A stretch of DNA of 64,000 bases from Spirochaetota bacterium (GTDB lineage Bacteria > Spirochaetota > UBA4802 > UBA5550). Positions 50,825 through 59,962 of the stretch are shown piece after piece (position 1 is the stretch's first letter; every line of letters starts with the position of its first letter). The notes beneath the pieces are model-generated. The model was not told where the DNA came from and did not search any database. It worked only from the letters and a program-made list of their open reading frames with translations. Made by a program: the position numbers and the translations under genes. The DNA lies in assembly GCA_025457915.1 (NCBI GenBank), contig JALOTL010000004.1, positions 1-64,000 on the forward strand, given 5' to 3'.

Positions 50825-51946
50825 ATGGATGCTAATTTTTCATCAATGACAAACAGTATCCCGGCAGGCCGCGGAAACATGCCGTCACCGGTCTTCGGAC
50901 GGGGCGGCCGTCATGCGCCTGTCGAGAAACGGGGTCTATCAATCCATCCCTGGGCCCCGAACGTGATCCGCGCGCTTCGCGCGCTTTGCGGCTTCTGCCT
51001 GGTTCTCATTCTGTCCGCATGCAGGACCGCGGACCTGTCCGGGGAAGATAAAATCAGCCTGATAAAAAAAGGCGAACAGGTCACCGGATCGCTTTTAAAT
51101 ATAATCAGGGAAACCCCCGGTAAAAAAGGGCAGGTCCGGGACGCCGCGCTGCTTGTCTTTAAAAAACTTAAAGAGGGCGAGATCAGCATAAGCATAGATC
51201 CGGGAAGGCCGGGGAACATATACGAGGGTGCGGCTTTCTCCTGCTCCATTATTTCTGCGGAAAGGAGGCCGCTTATAATCATAAGTCCTTACCTGCTGAA
51301 AATCCATGACAGCCGCCCTTCGATTGTTTATTCCATCCTCATCCATGAATTCGCGCACGCTTACAGTTTTTTCAGGAACAGGAATGATTTTATCAGCTCG
51401 CAGGGCAATGAGCTCGAGATATACCTGTATGAAATGGACGCTCACTTTATTGAAGCCATGTTCATCAGGGACTACCTGCCGGGTGAAAAATACATGCTCA
51501 CGGATTTCGAGAAGCTACTGCTGGAAAGCCTCAACAGGGACAATCTCCGTTTTTTCTCCATGTTTCTCAAGGGAACGGACATGGATGTGGTTTACAATCT
51601 TTACAGCATAACAAAAAAAAACATACCGAAGGAAGAAAAAATAAAAACCATAGAAAAGATGGGCGATGAACTACTTGAGGGTTTCAGGTATCCGTCAGGC
51701 GGAAGCGACCTCGAAAAATACGGCTCCGTGATACCCTGCAAAACCTACGCGGCCTTCATGCCGGACATCATCCGGAGAATAGAATACCTTCATGGAAAAC
51801 CGGGTAACCATCCGGCCGCTTTTTATGCGCGGATGCATCCGGCCATTTACGGATTATGCAGGAGGATGCTGGAAATGACAGGCCCGTACGAGGATGATGC
51901 GATAAAATTCCACAGGATGAATCTTGAAAGATTCAAAAAAATCTGA
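50825..51946 (+). CDS. Putative lipoprotein metallopeptidase (HExxH)
   Basis: The protein has a long N-terminal region before a lipobox (LVLILSAC, Cys66), so the true start may lie downstream of 50825 (GTG 50963 or ATG 50879). The core has IVYSILIHEFAHAYSFFRN, an HExxH zinc motif, followed ~35 residues later by EMDAHFIEAMF, a possible third ligand. HPAIYGLCRRMLEM near the end is conserved in shape. It is probably an envelope-anchored zinc protease. The family is not recognised. It is divergent from the TPR gene. Confidence 0.72.
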   Translation: MDANFSSMTNSIPAGRGNMPSPVFGRGGRHAPVEKRGLSIHPWAPNVIRALRALCGFCLVLILSACRTADLSGEDKISLIKKGEQVTGSLLNIIRETPGKKGQVRDAALLVFKKLKEGEISISIDPGRPGNIYEGAAFSCSIISAERRPLIIISPYLLKIHDSRPSIVYSILIHEFAHAYSFFRNRNDFISSQGNELEIYLYEMDAHFIEAMFIRDYLPGEKYMLTDFEKLLLESLNRDNLRFFSMFLKGTDMDVVYNLYSITKKNIPKEEKIKTIEKMGDELLEGFRYPSGGSDLEKYGSVIPCKTYAAFMPDIIRRIEYLHGKPGNHPAAFYARMHPAIYGLCRRMLEMTGPYEDDAIKFHRMNLERFKKI

Positions 51947-51993
51947 TAATTGAAGCAGATAAAAACATCCTTGACGATCCAGTCGTCCCGGAA

Positions 51994-53031
51994 TCACCAG
52001 CAAATGCAAAGCAATTGAAGGGAGTCCTCGCAGTTCCTCGCAATGCCGCTCATCCAGTCCGTACCCGTGCTGTTATGGAAGCCGGACATTCCCCTCAATC
52101 TACTGCTTGACAACGTCCAGCCTCCGCAATTGTCCGTCGCGTTATAATTTCCGAATTCATCAGATCCCGACCACCAGTACCCGCTCGAGATGCCGGCCGC
52201 GGCAAGGTCCTCCCCTATAGTCCCGTCCAGAAGATCGCCCCAACCGGATGCAATCTGCAGGCCATCAGGCCCCCGGACCGGGGCGTCAGGAACGCCGAAA
52301 TTCGCCCGCATGCCGGCTATGCTGTCCGCCGCGTTGAGGCTTATGAAGGCCCTCGCGTTAGTCAGGTTCAGGTTTGGATATGAAACACCCAGGGATTTCC
52401 TGCAGATATCGTCGACATCTTTTCTTGTTGAAACCGGCATGGATGACGACGTTGAAGCATCTGATAAGGCCGCAAGGCCGCCTTTGTATTTCCCGGCCGA
52501 AAACATGTACAGGGCGATGCCCGAGGTCACAGCTGATACGCTCCTGTAGCACGACCTTCGTCCGCTTTCATCCATCACTACAACGTTGAAATAATAGGTT
52601 TTTGCGGTGGAAAGGGATTCGATCCTGGCATAGTAAATGTCCCTCTGCCATATCGTCGCAGGCGAGCCGTTGAAATCAATCTCGGCAATGGTCCTGATAT
52701 TGTTCGTTTCGGATCTGTAAACGCGGTATTGCAGGTTTTCCCTCGGGGTCGCTGAATCCGCTGCCGTCGCCCAGAAAAGATCGACGCTGGTTTCCGTGAT
52801 GTTGGCCGTGGTGATATTGCCGCCGTTTCCTGGAACAGGGTATTCGGCCTTTTCCGCGATGGAAGCGTTTGATTCGGCAATTTCCGCACCCGCGACCAGG
52901 GCCGGCGACATGGCGAGGTATTTTTCCATTGACATCGTTTTTTTAAACGAATCATCGAAACAGCCTGGTGATACAAGCAGAAACGTAATTAAAAAAGGTA
53001 TCAACGCACCCATGTAAGCATATTTCTTCAT
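51994..53031 (-). CDS. Lipoprotein with FN3 domain and DUF1554-like C-terminus
   Basis: The start at 53031 gives a lipoprotein signal (FLITFLLVSPGC). The middle is a fibronectin type III domain (TSVDLFWATAADSATPRENLQYRVYRS, KTYYFNVVVMDES). The C-terminal ~170 residues resemble leptospiral DUF1554 (VDDICRKS, NARAFISLNAADSIAGMRANFG, ISSGYWWSGSDEFGNY, GWTLSSSRLRGMSGFHNS), a lectin/endostatin-like fold. It is probably surface exposed. Four or more C-terminal cysteines may form disulfides. It is convergent with the metallopeptidase. Confidence 0.78.
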   Translation of the reverse strand: MKKYAYMGALIPFLITFLLVSPGCFDDSFKKTMSMEKYLAMSPALVAGAEIAESNASIAEKAEYPVPGNGGNITTANITETSVDLFWATAADSATPRENLQYRVYRSETNNIRTIAEIDFNGSPATIWQRDIYYARIESLSTAKTYYFNVVVMDESGRRSCYRSVSAVTSGIALYMFSAGKYKGGLAALSDASTSSSMPVSTRKDVDDICRKSLGVSYPNLNLTNARAFISLNAADSIAGMRANFGVPDAPVRGPDGLQIASGWGDLLDGTIGEDLAAAGISSGYWWSGSDEFGNYNATDNCGGWTLSSSRLRGMSGFHNSTGTDWMSGIARNCEDSLQLLCICW

Positions 53032-53129
53032 CTGAATACCATCACAACCCAACCATTAAATATAATCAAAAAAAATTCCTTTTCAAAATAATTTCAGCGT
53101 GCCGCCTGGATATTTGCTTGAAAAGGCAT

Positions 53130-53179
53130 ATTTATTTAATCAAATAAATCTTGACTAACGGCAAATCGGGGATTAAAGT
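53130..53179 (+). promoter_or_regulatory. Candidate cyclase promoter with upstream palindrome
   Basis: TTGACT (53151-53156) and TAAAGT (53174-53179) are 17 bases apart, ~110 bases before the cyclase. Just upstream, ATTTATTT and AAATAAAT (53130-53149) form an 8-bp inverted repeat that may be an operator. Confidence 0.4.
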
Positions 53180-53289
53180 TTATAAATACCAAAATATCAG
53201 CTTTACAATCAATAATTTTTGTTTAGAAAAAATTGAACTCTTTTCCATAATTCCATCTAAACAATAAAATCAAACGTCAGGGAGGGAAT

Positions 53290-55389
53290 ATGCATTTGAA
53301 AAAATCAATAAAAAAAATATCAAGGCCCTTGATCGCTATAACCGCGTTCACTTTTCTGTATTTCATCGTATTTCCCGCAGATTCCCATTCCCAGATAGTT
53401 TCCATCAGTCTGCTGGACCTCAGGACCAATATCGCAAATCACAAATGGTATTTTCATCCTGGCGATTCCCCACTTGCGCCTGCCGCTGTTAAAAAGGCAG
53501 CCGGGGATAAAGTTGAATCCGAGAATTTCGAGAACGTGGATGAAACAGAGACGGGCAAGCCGGGATCGGCGGAAGAGATACGTTTTCTCTGGGCGATGCC
53601 GGATTTCAAGCCGGATTCAAAGGGCGGCTGGATAGACGACATAAAAATCCAGAGGGCCTGGACCCGCTACGTTTCAAAGGAAAACAAGAAGCCGTACGGG
53701 GATTTCAATAAATATTTCAGCGAATACAAGGGCTACGGATGGTACAGGACCGTTTTCACGGTGAAGGAGGAGGATTTTTCAAAAAAATTCAAATCGCGCG
53801 ACCTGGTATTGAAACTGGGCAAAATCGGACAGACCGATGCCGTATACCTCAATGGGCGTTTCATCGGCGGAACGGGGCTCAGGCCCGACACCGCGAGGGA
53901 AGCCGTGCTGGACGACAGCAGCCTTTTCTACGACAAGATCAGGCACTACAAGGTACCGAGGGAATTCCTCAACCTCAACAGGGAAAACGTGATCGCCGTC
54001 AGGGTCTTTGCGAAATACAATATCGCCCCGGGACTCTCTCACGATAAATACTACATCGCCTCCGCGAGAAAAATCGACAGGTCGGAGTTCTGGGACGATT
54101 TCAAAAAAATCACGGTCATCGTCCTGAGCCTTCTCCTGGGGATATTCTACGTATACTGGCAGATCATGTTCAGGGAGGAGGACAGGGCAAGCATCTATTT
54201 TTCGCTGACGGCCTTTGCCATGGCGCTCAATACTTTCATGAGGAGCCAGACGGTCTATTCCATGTGGAACAACGCCCTGTGGATCAAAAAACTCGAATTT
54301 ATATCGGTAATCATATTCGCCCATATGCTCCTGGAATTTTTCGTCAATTTCGCTAAGATCGAAACCAGAGCGATCAAAATAATCAACCGGTTCTGGGACA
54401 TCATCGGCGCCGCGGCAGTCATCGCGGTCGTGATGATGCCGACGATGGTGGCGGCAAGGCGCTTCATGTTCGCGTGGGGGATCGCCCCTGCGCTGCTTGC
54501 TGTCTACCTGGCTTATATTATCATAAGGGCCAGGAAGATACCCTCGATGACCCTCGTAACCGTCGGGTTCCTTGGCATGGCGGGCATGCTGGTGAACGAC
54601 GCCCTGGTCGGCCTCCAGTTCAGGTGGGTCTTGTGGGAGACGTCGATGGCGGATTACGCATTCGCGTTTTTCGGGATGATGACCGCGGCCTCCATTGTGT
54701 CCAACATGATAAAATCCAAGGCTCTCATTGAAAAACAGAAGGCGGAAAAGGACAGGCTTTCCAAATTCTTCTCGCCGGACGTAATCGACGAAATCCTTGG
54801 CGGCGATCTTTCGCTCGGCGGAACGGAGAAGCCCATCGCCACCCTGTTCGCCGACATTGTCGGCTTCACCAGCTTCTCGGAACACCAGACCCCGGCGAAG
54901 GTCCTCGAAAGGCTGAACGACATGTTCACGAGGATATCCGAGGTCATAATAACCTACCAGGCCACGCTGGACAAATACATCGGCGACTGCGTCATGGCCT
55001 TCTGGGGCGCCCCGAAGGCTTCGCCGAACGACGCCTACAAGGCGGTAGCCTGCGCGCTTGCGATGCAGAAAACCATCAATGAAATGAACAGCACGCTTCC
55101 CGAGGGCGAGCCGCCGTTCAGGCTGAGGATCGGCATCAATTACGGTCCGGCAATAGCGGGATATATCGGGAGCCACGAGAGGATGGACTACAGCGTAATT
55201 GGCGACGCGGTAAACACTGCTTCCAGGATCGAGAGCAACGGGATCCCCGGGAAGGTCGCGATATCGGATTCTATTTTCCAGGCCGCCGGCGGGGAAAAGA
55301 AAATCAAGTATTCGGAGACGAAGGACATCACGGTAAAGGGGAAGGCGGAACCGATAAGAATCTACATCGTGGATGAAGTGATCGAATGA
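53290..55389 (+). CDS. 7TM-DISM adenylate/guanylate cyclase
   Basis: This 699-residue receptor has a signal, a periplasmic jelly-roll domain (RTVFTVKEEDFSKKF, LKLGKIGQTDAVYLNGRFIGG), seven membrane helices (residues ~265-480), a short coiled coil and a class III cyclase domain. The catalytic part has TLFADIVGFTSFSEHQTP, LDKYIGDCVMAFWGAPKASP and GINYGPAIAGYIGS with VIGDAVNTASRIES. The product is cyclic AMP or GMP. GGGAGGG precedes the ATG. The following DUF4421 gene is 28 bases away. Confidence 0.94.
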   Translation: MHLKKSIKKISRPLIAITAFTFLYFIVFPADSHSQIVSISLLDLRTNIANHKWYFHPGDSPLAPAAVKKAAGDKVESENFENVDETETGKPGSAEEIRFLWAMPDFKPDSKGGWIDDIKIQRAWTRYVSKENKKPYGDFNKYFSEYKGYGWYRTVFTVKEEDFSKKFKSRDLVLKLGKIGQTDAVYLNGRFIGGTGLRPDTAREAVLDDSSLFYDKIRHYKVPREFLNLNRENVIAVRVFAKYNIAPGLSHDKYYIASARKIDRSEFWDDFKKITVIVLSLLLGIFYVYWQIMFREEDRASIYFSLTAFAMALNTFMRSQTVYSMWNNALWIKKLEFISVIIFAHMLLEFFVNFAKIETRAIKIINRFWDIIGAAAVIAVVMMPTMVAARRFMFAWGIAPALLAVYLAYIIIRARKIPSMTLVTVGFLGMAGMLVNDALVGLQFRWVLWETSMADYAFAFFGMMTAASIVSNMIKSKALIEKQKAEKDRLSKFFSPDVIDEILGGDLSLGGTEKPIATLFADIVGFTSFSEHQTPAKVLERLNDMFTRISEVIITYQATLDKYIGDCVMAFWGAPKASPNDAYKAVACALAMQKTINEMNSTLPEGEPPFRLRIGINYGPAIAGYIGSHERMDYSVIGDAVNTASRIESNGIPGKVAISDSIFQAAGGEKKIKYSETKDITVKGKAEPIRIYIVDEVIE

Positions 55390-55417
55390 AAGGGATGATC
55401 CCTGATTCCCGCTGTTT

Positions 55418-56491
55418 ATGTTTTTCTCATTCGTGTCAATAACCGCAAGGTCGCCGTTCGTCCGTCTTATCATTGCCGCGGCCGTAATGCTGGCCGCGGC
55501 GTCAATTTCATACGCGGCCTCAATCGGTGGGGACGTCACGATAGATACGGACAGAAAGGCACCGTCGGGCGGGGAACTAAAAAAGGACATCGACGATTTC
55601 AGCGACAGCGTGATACTCCGTCCCTACCTGATCATACCGGTACAGATGCTCGAGATACACCACTACGACACGGTCGGATTCAAGAACTCAAGGTCCATAT
55701 TCTACATACCGAACCCCATGCTCTGCGGCGGATCCGGGATCTCGTATAAAATGGTCGGTCTGGCGGCGCACTCGGGGCTGACCAACATGATGAATAAAAA
55801 TATTTACGGCTCCACAAGGTTCATGGATTTCCAGTTCAATTTTTATTTCAGAAAATTCGGAGCCGACGCGTTCTACCAGAATTACAAGGGATTTTTCCTC
55901 AACAGCCCTGGAACTTTCCTGTACATGAAGGGGACTCCATTCACGAAAAGGGCCGACCTGAAGATGGTCACCATGGGCTCGAACTTGTTTTACGTATTTT
56001 CAGACAGGTACTCCTTCGACGCCTCGTTCAAGCAGTCCGAAAGGCAGAACGTTTCAGGGGGCTCGTTCCTGCTCATGCTTTCCACGACGAACAACAGGAT
56101 CCACAGCTATTTTTCATTGATTCCCGTCAAGGAGGAGATTCTCTACGCAGGCAACGCCGGATTCAAAAAGGGCAGCTTTACAAGTATCGGTCTGTCGCCC
56201 GGATACGCGCACACATTCGTAAGCGATAATTTTTTCATATCGCCTGCGATTTTCCTGGGCACAGGCGTAATGATCAAGTCCTACATAACCTATTCCGGTA
56301 AAAAAAACAAGAAAGGGGCCTTCATCAAGGGAAATTTCAGGATCGGCATGGGGCTTAACGAAGACAGGTATTTTTACGGCATCTCGATAATACTGAACAC
56401 GAACGCCTCGCAGAATTTCCTGACGAGAAAAGGAATCTCATCCACCACCATGGGCGGCTACGTGGAGAGCTACGGCGGGTACAGGCTGTAG
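55418..56491 (+). CDS. DUF4421 outer-membrane protein
   Basis: This 357-residue protein has a signal (RLIIAAAVMLAAASISYAAS) and beta-rich repeats with YIPNPMLCGGSGISYKMVGLAAH, FMDFQFNFYFRKFGADAFYQNYKG and DRYSFDASFKQSERQNVSGGSFLL. This resembles DUF4421, a predicted barrel of unknown role. It follows the cyclase closely and is convergent with lon by 3 bases. Confidence 0.82.
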   Translation: MFFSFVSITARSPFVRLIIAAAVMLAAASISYAASIGGDVTIDTDRKAPSGGELKKDIDDFSDSVILRPYLIIPVQMLEIHHYDTVGFKNSRSIFYIPNPMLCGGSGISYKMVGLAAHSGLTNMMNKNIYGSTRFMDFQFNFYFRKFGADAFYQNYKGFFLNSPGTFLYMKGTPFTKRADLKMVTMGSNLFYVFSDRYSFDASFKQSERQNVSGGSFLLMLSTTNNRIHSYFSLIPVKEEILYAGNAGFKKGSFTSIGLSPGYAHTFVSDNFFISPAIFLGTGVMIKSYITYSGKKNKKGAFIKGNFRIGMGLNEDRYFYGISIILNTNASQNFLTRKGISSTTMGGYVESYGGYRL

Positions 56492-56494
56492 CCG

Positions 56495-58867
56495 TCAGTA
56501 CACCACCTCGAGCACCTCGTCGAAATAATTGACGAAGTATGCGTCAAGCCCCACCTTTATGTATTCCGGGAGCTCCAGGAAGTCTTTCTTGTTTTCATAG
56601 GGAAAGATGATCGTTTTTACCTTGGACCTCTTGGCGGCTATCGTCTTTTCCTTGACGCCCCCTATCGGAAGGACCTTTCCGGTAATAGTGAGTTCACCGG
56701 TCATGGCCAGGTGTTTTCTGAGGGGCTTGTTCTTCGCCAGCGAGTACAGGGCGGTCGCCATGGTAATGCCGGCCGATGGCCCGTCCTTCGGGGTAGCTCC
56801 CGCAGGCACATGGAGGTGAATCAGGTTGTTCTTGAAAAAATTCTCGTTTATGCCGTAGTCCTTGATCCTGGAGCTGATATACGTGTAAGCTATCTCGGAG
56901 GACTCCTTCATGACGCTGCCGAGCTGGCCGGTCTGCTTGAAGCCCCTCATTTTCGACGGCACGGCCGTGGCCTCGATATAGAGCGTCGCGCCGCCCATGC
57001 TCGTCCAGGCCAGGCCCATGACCACGCCGGGAATTTTTCTGTCGTAGAGGGAATCGTCCGTGAACCTGGGCTTTCCAAGGAATTCCTCGAGGTTCTCGGA
57101 TGTCACGGAAACGGGCTCCGTGTTTCCCTCGGCGTATTTCCTGGCGACCTTTCTCATGATCTTCCTTATATGGTTTTCCAGGCCCCTTACGCCGGCTTCG
57201 CGCGCGTACCCGTCGATAATATTCTTGAGTGCGTTACGGTCTATGCTGACCATGCTCTTCTGGAGCCCGTGCTCCTTTATCTGCTTGGGGAGAAGAAATC
57301 TTTTGGCGATCTGCATCTTTTCCTCGAGTATATAACCGGAAAGCTTCATAATCTCCATCCTGTCGAGAAGGGGGGCCGGGATGGTGTCCAGCTGGTTGGC
57401 CGTCGCGATGAAGAGGATGTTGGAAAGATCGAACCTGACGTCAAGATAATGGTCCAGAAACTGCGAGTTCTGTTCGGGGTCGAGCACCTCCAGAAGCGCT
57501 GATGCCGGGTCCCCCTGGAAACTGGCCCCGATCTTGTCCACCTCGTCCAGCATGATCACAGGGTTCGCGACCTCAACCGACTTAAGGCTCTGTATGAACT
57601 TGCCGGGCATGGCCCCAATATAGGTTCTCCTGTGGCCCTTTATCTCGGCCTCGTCCCTCATCCCTCCGAGTGAAAACCTGTAAAACTTCCTGTTGAGGGC
57701 CTCGGCCACAGATTTTCCGATGGATGTTTTTCCCACCCCCGGAGGGCCGACGAAGCAGATGATGGAGCCTGATATGTTGCCCTTCATCTTGCCGGTGCTG
57801 ATGAACTCCAGTATCCTTTCCTTGACGTCATCGAGCCCGTAGTGGTCCCTGTCCAGTATCTTCTTGGCCTTGTGTATGTCGTAATTGTCCGCTGAATAAA
57901 CCCCCCAGGGAAGGGCCGTCAGCCAGTCGAGGTAGTTCCTGCTCACCCCGTATTCCGCCGAGTGCGGCTCCAGGATCTTCAGCTTGTCGAGCTCCTCGTC
58001 GAATTTCTTCTGCGCCTCTTCAGTCAGGTGGATCTTCTTGAGCCTTTCCTCGAACCTTTCGAGCTCGGTGGTCTTTTCGTCCTTTTCAAGGCCGAGCTCC
58101 TTCTTTATCTCCTTGAGCTGCTCCCTGAGGAAAAATTCCTTCTGCTGCTTGGATATACGCTGCTCTATCTGCTTGGTTATTTTCTCCTGCAGCCTGGACA
58201 GCTCCAGCTCCTTCTTCAGCAGCAGAAGCACCTTCTCCACCCTGCTCCTGACGTCGAATGTCTCCAGTACGTCCTGTATCTCCTTCGCGTCCGCGGAAGT
58301 CATGGACGCGACAAAATCGGCGAGCTTGCCCGGGTCCTCTACCGTGAACCTGTTCAGGAAAAGCTTCATCTCCTCCTGGAAGAGGGAATTGCTTTTTATC
58401 AGGTCCCTTATCGAAGAGACTATGGCCCTTGAATACGCCTTCATCGATTCAGACGGAACATATTCATCCTCGTAATGGTGATCGACCTTCCAGTTTATGA
58501 ACGGGCTTTCCTGCATGACCTCGGCCTTTTTAAACCTGCCGATGGCGTTTATCATGAGCTGGACCGTTTTCTCATCGACGGGAGTGACCTTGAGGATCTT
58601 CGCGGATACGCCCACCTCGTAAAGGTCGGATGAAACCGCGGTCTCGCCCTGCTGGCCCTTTACGAGAACCACCCCGCCTATCTTTTTTTCAGACTCCATG
58701 ATGCTGCTGGCCGTATTTATCATCACGTCGCCCGTCAGCACCAGCGGTATCATCATCCCCGGAAAAATGGGCCTCTGGGAGATGGGTATGATGGGAATAA
58801 CATCCGGCAGTATTTCCCTGGCGAGGATAAGCTGTTTACCGTTCGAATCTTCTCTTTCTTCAGGCAT
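56495..58867 (-). CDS. lon: ATP-dependent protease Lon
   Basis: Lon degrades misfolded and regulatory proteins. The 790 residues have the N-terminal substrate domain (VIPIISQRPIFPGMMIPLV without the opening), the AAA module with Walker A GPPGVGKTSIGKSVAEAL, and the serine-lysine protease (Ser698 in KDGPSAGITMATALYSL; Lys741 in GGVKEKTIAAKRS). Length is standard. The upstream 144 bases hold no gene. Confidence 0.97.
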   Translation of the reverse strand: MPEEREDSNGKQLILAREILPDVIPIIPISQRPIFPGMMIPLVLTGDVMINTASSIMESEKKIGGVVLVKGQQGETAVSSDLYEVGVSAKILKVTPVDEKTVQLMINAIGRFKKAEVMQESPFINWKVDHHYEDEYVPSESMKAYSRAIVSSIRDLIKSNSLFQEEMKLFLNRFTVEDPGKLADFVASMTSADAKEIQDVLETFDVRSRVEKVLLLLKKELELSRLQEKITKQIEQRISKQQKEFFLREQLKEIKKELGLEKDEKTTELERFEERLKKIHLTEEAQKKFDEELDKLKILEPHSAEYGVSRNYLDWLTALPWGVYSADNYDIHKAKKILDRDHYGLDDVKERILEFISTGKMKGNISGSIICFVGPPGVGKTSIGKSVAEALNRKFYRFSLGGMRDEAEIKGHRRTYIGAMPGKFIQSLKSVEVANPVIMLDEVDKIGASFQGDPASALLEVLDPEQNSQFLDHYLDVRFDLSNILFIATANQLDTIPAPLLDRMEIMKLSGYILEEKMQIAKRFLLPKQIKEHGLQKSMVSIDRNALKNIIDGYAREAGVRGLENHIRKIMRKVARKYAEGNTEPVSVTSENLEEFLGKPRFTDDSLYDRKIPGVVMGLAWTSMGGATLYIEATAVPSKMRGFKQTGQLGSVMKESSEIAYTYISSRIKDYGINENFFKNNLIHLHVPAGATPKDGPSAGITMATALYSLAKNKPLRKHLAMTGELTITGKVLPIGGVKEKTIAAKRSKVKTIIFPYENKKDFLELPEYIKVGLDAYFVNYFDEVLEVVY

Positions 58868-59011
58868 ATGAACATCCCGTTTGCATATATTTCAGGCGGG
58901 TCCGGACCCGCCTTTTAAAAATGATGTTTTTTTTATTATTTGTCAAGGATTTTGACGGTATTGCCGCCGGATTCGCATGTAGATCAATCAGGAGTTCCGG
59001 ACAGGACGGCA

Positions 59012-59962
59012 TCAATCCCTTGATGTAAAATCGGAAGGAGATGCCGACATGATTTTCCTGGCCTTGAATTCCTCCACGAAAAACACGTATCCGCTCTCCG
59101 GGGAGACTGCCAGGTACTTGTCCTTTTCCTTCCTGACAATATTCAGCGTGTATTCCTTATCACGGCATTTTATCTTGATGCTGCACGCGGTCCTGCCAAG
59201 AGTCTCCTTGGCAATGGCCGAGTAGGAATTCGCCGTCAGGGGATCGAACATGGAAAGGAAGGATTCGATCCTGCTGCCGTCAATTTTGGCTTCAGGGACC
59301 TCCCTGCAGGTCCACTTGCGTGAAGCGACGGGTTTATCTTTTTTGCCGTTTTTTTTCTTATCCGCACCGGCGGGTTTTTTATCCGCCGCCTCCCTCGTAA
59401 AGGCGGTGATCTTTCCGCCGCAGTTTATCTCGAATCCGGACACATCCCCTCTCGCGGCCCTGAAAATCTCCCTGCTCCTCAGGTCCTCAACCTGCTTGTC
59501 GAAAAGTCCTTCAAAAACGCCCTCCGCGAGAAAAACCTCGGGCCTGTCGTCGACCCTCACGAATGTGTGCCTTCCCGTTGAGCCCCTTTTGCCGAACTTC
59601 ACCTTCCTGATTATCTTGCCTTCCTTCTTCGATATGACCTCCATGTACCGGTCAGGGGTCAGGTCGTACCTGTAATAGAAGCCCTTTTTGGACACGAGAT
59701 CCACGATCTCTATCTCCCTCACGCTTTTGTCCATTTCATCAACTAGAGCAGGATCGGCCGGGAAGGCCTTGTCGTTTATCACCCACCTGCCGTCCTTTTT
59801 ATGGAGCCTTATGGTGCTGGAAGGCCTGTTTATGAGTATCTCGTCGACCTGGGTCTTCAGCTTCTTTATCTTAACGCCGGAGGTGAATTTTACATTGGCT
59901 GCTATGAGGTAAATCACGAGCACCGACAGGACTATCAGGCTCGCCGTTATCTTCCTGTTCAT
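59012..59962 (-). CDS. DUF4340 periplasmic protein of the Gld-like ABC system
   Basis: The start is at 59962, where GGAGGTG lies 6 bases ahead (MNRKITASL). One N-terminal helix (ASLIVLSVLVIYLIAANV) anchors a beta-rich domain with the family segments RPSSTIRLHKKDGRWVINDKAFPADPALVDEMDKS and FLSMFDPLTANSYS. DUF4340 proteins accompany ABC exporters with GldG-like subunits. It overlaps that gene by 4 bases. Confidence 0.86.
   Translation of the reverse strand: MNRKITASLIVLSVLVIYLIAANVKFTSGVKIKKLKTQVDEILINRPSSTIRLHKKDGRWVINDKAFPADPALVDEMDKSVREIEIVDLVSKKGFYYRYDLTPDRYMEVISKKEGKIIRKVKFGKRGSTGRHTFVRVDDRPEVFLAEGVFEGLFDKQVEDLRSREIFRAARGDVSGFEINCGGKITAFTREAADKKPAGADKKKNGKKDKPVASRKWTCREVPEAKIDGSRIESFLSMFDPLTANSYSAIAKETLGRTACSIKIKCRDKEYTLNIVRKEKDKYLAVSPESGYVFFVEEFKARKIMSASPSDFTSRD

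Noticed and set aside
53779-55590. 603-codon open frame antisense to the cyclase
   Set aside because: It mirrors the codon phase of a clear cyclase gene, has no ribosome site and its protein is low-complexity with no domain.
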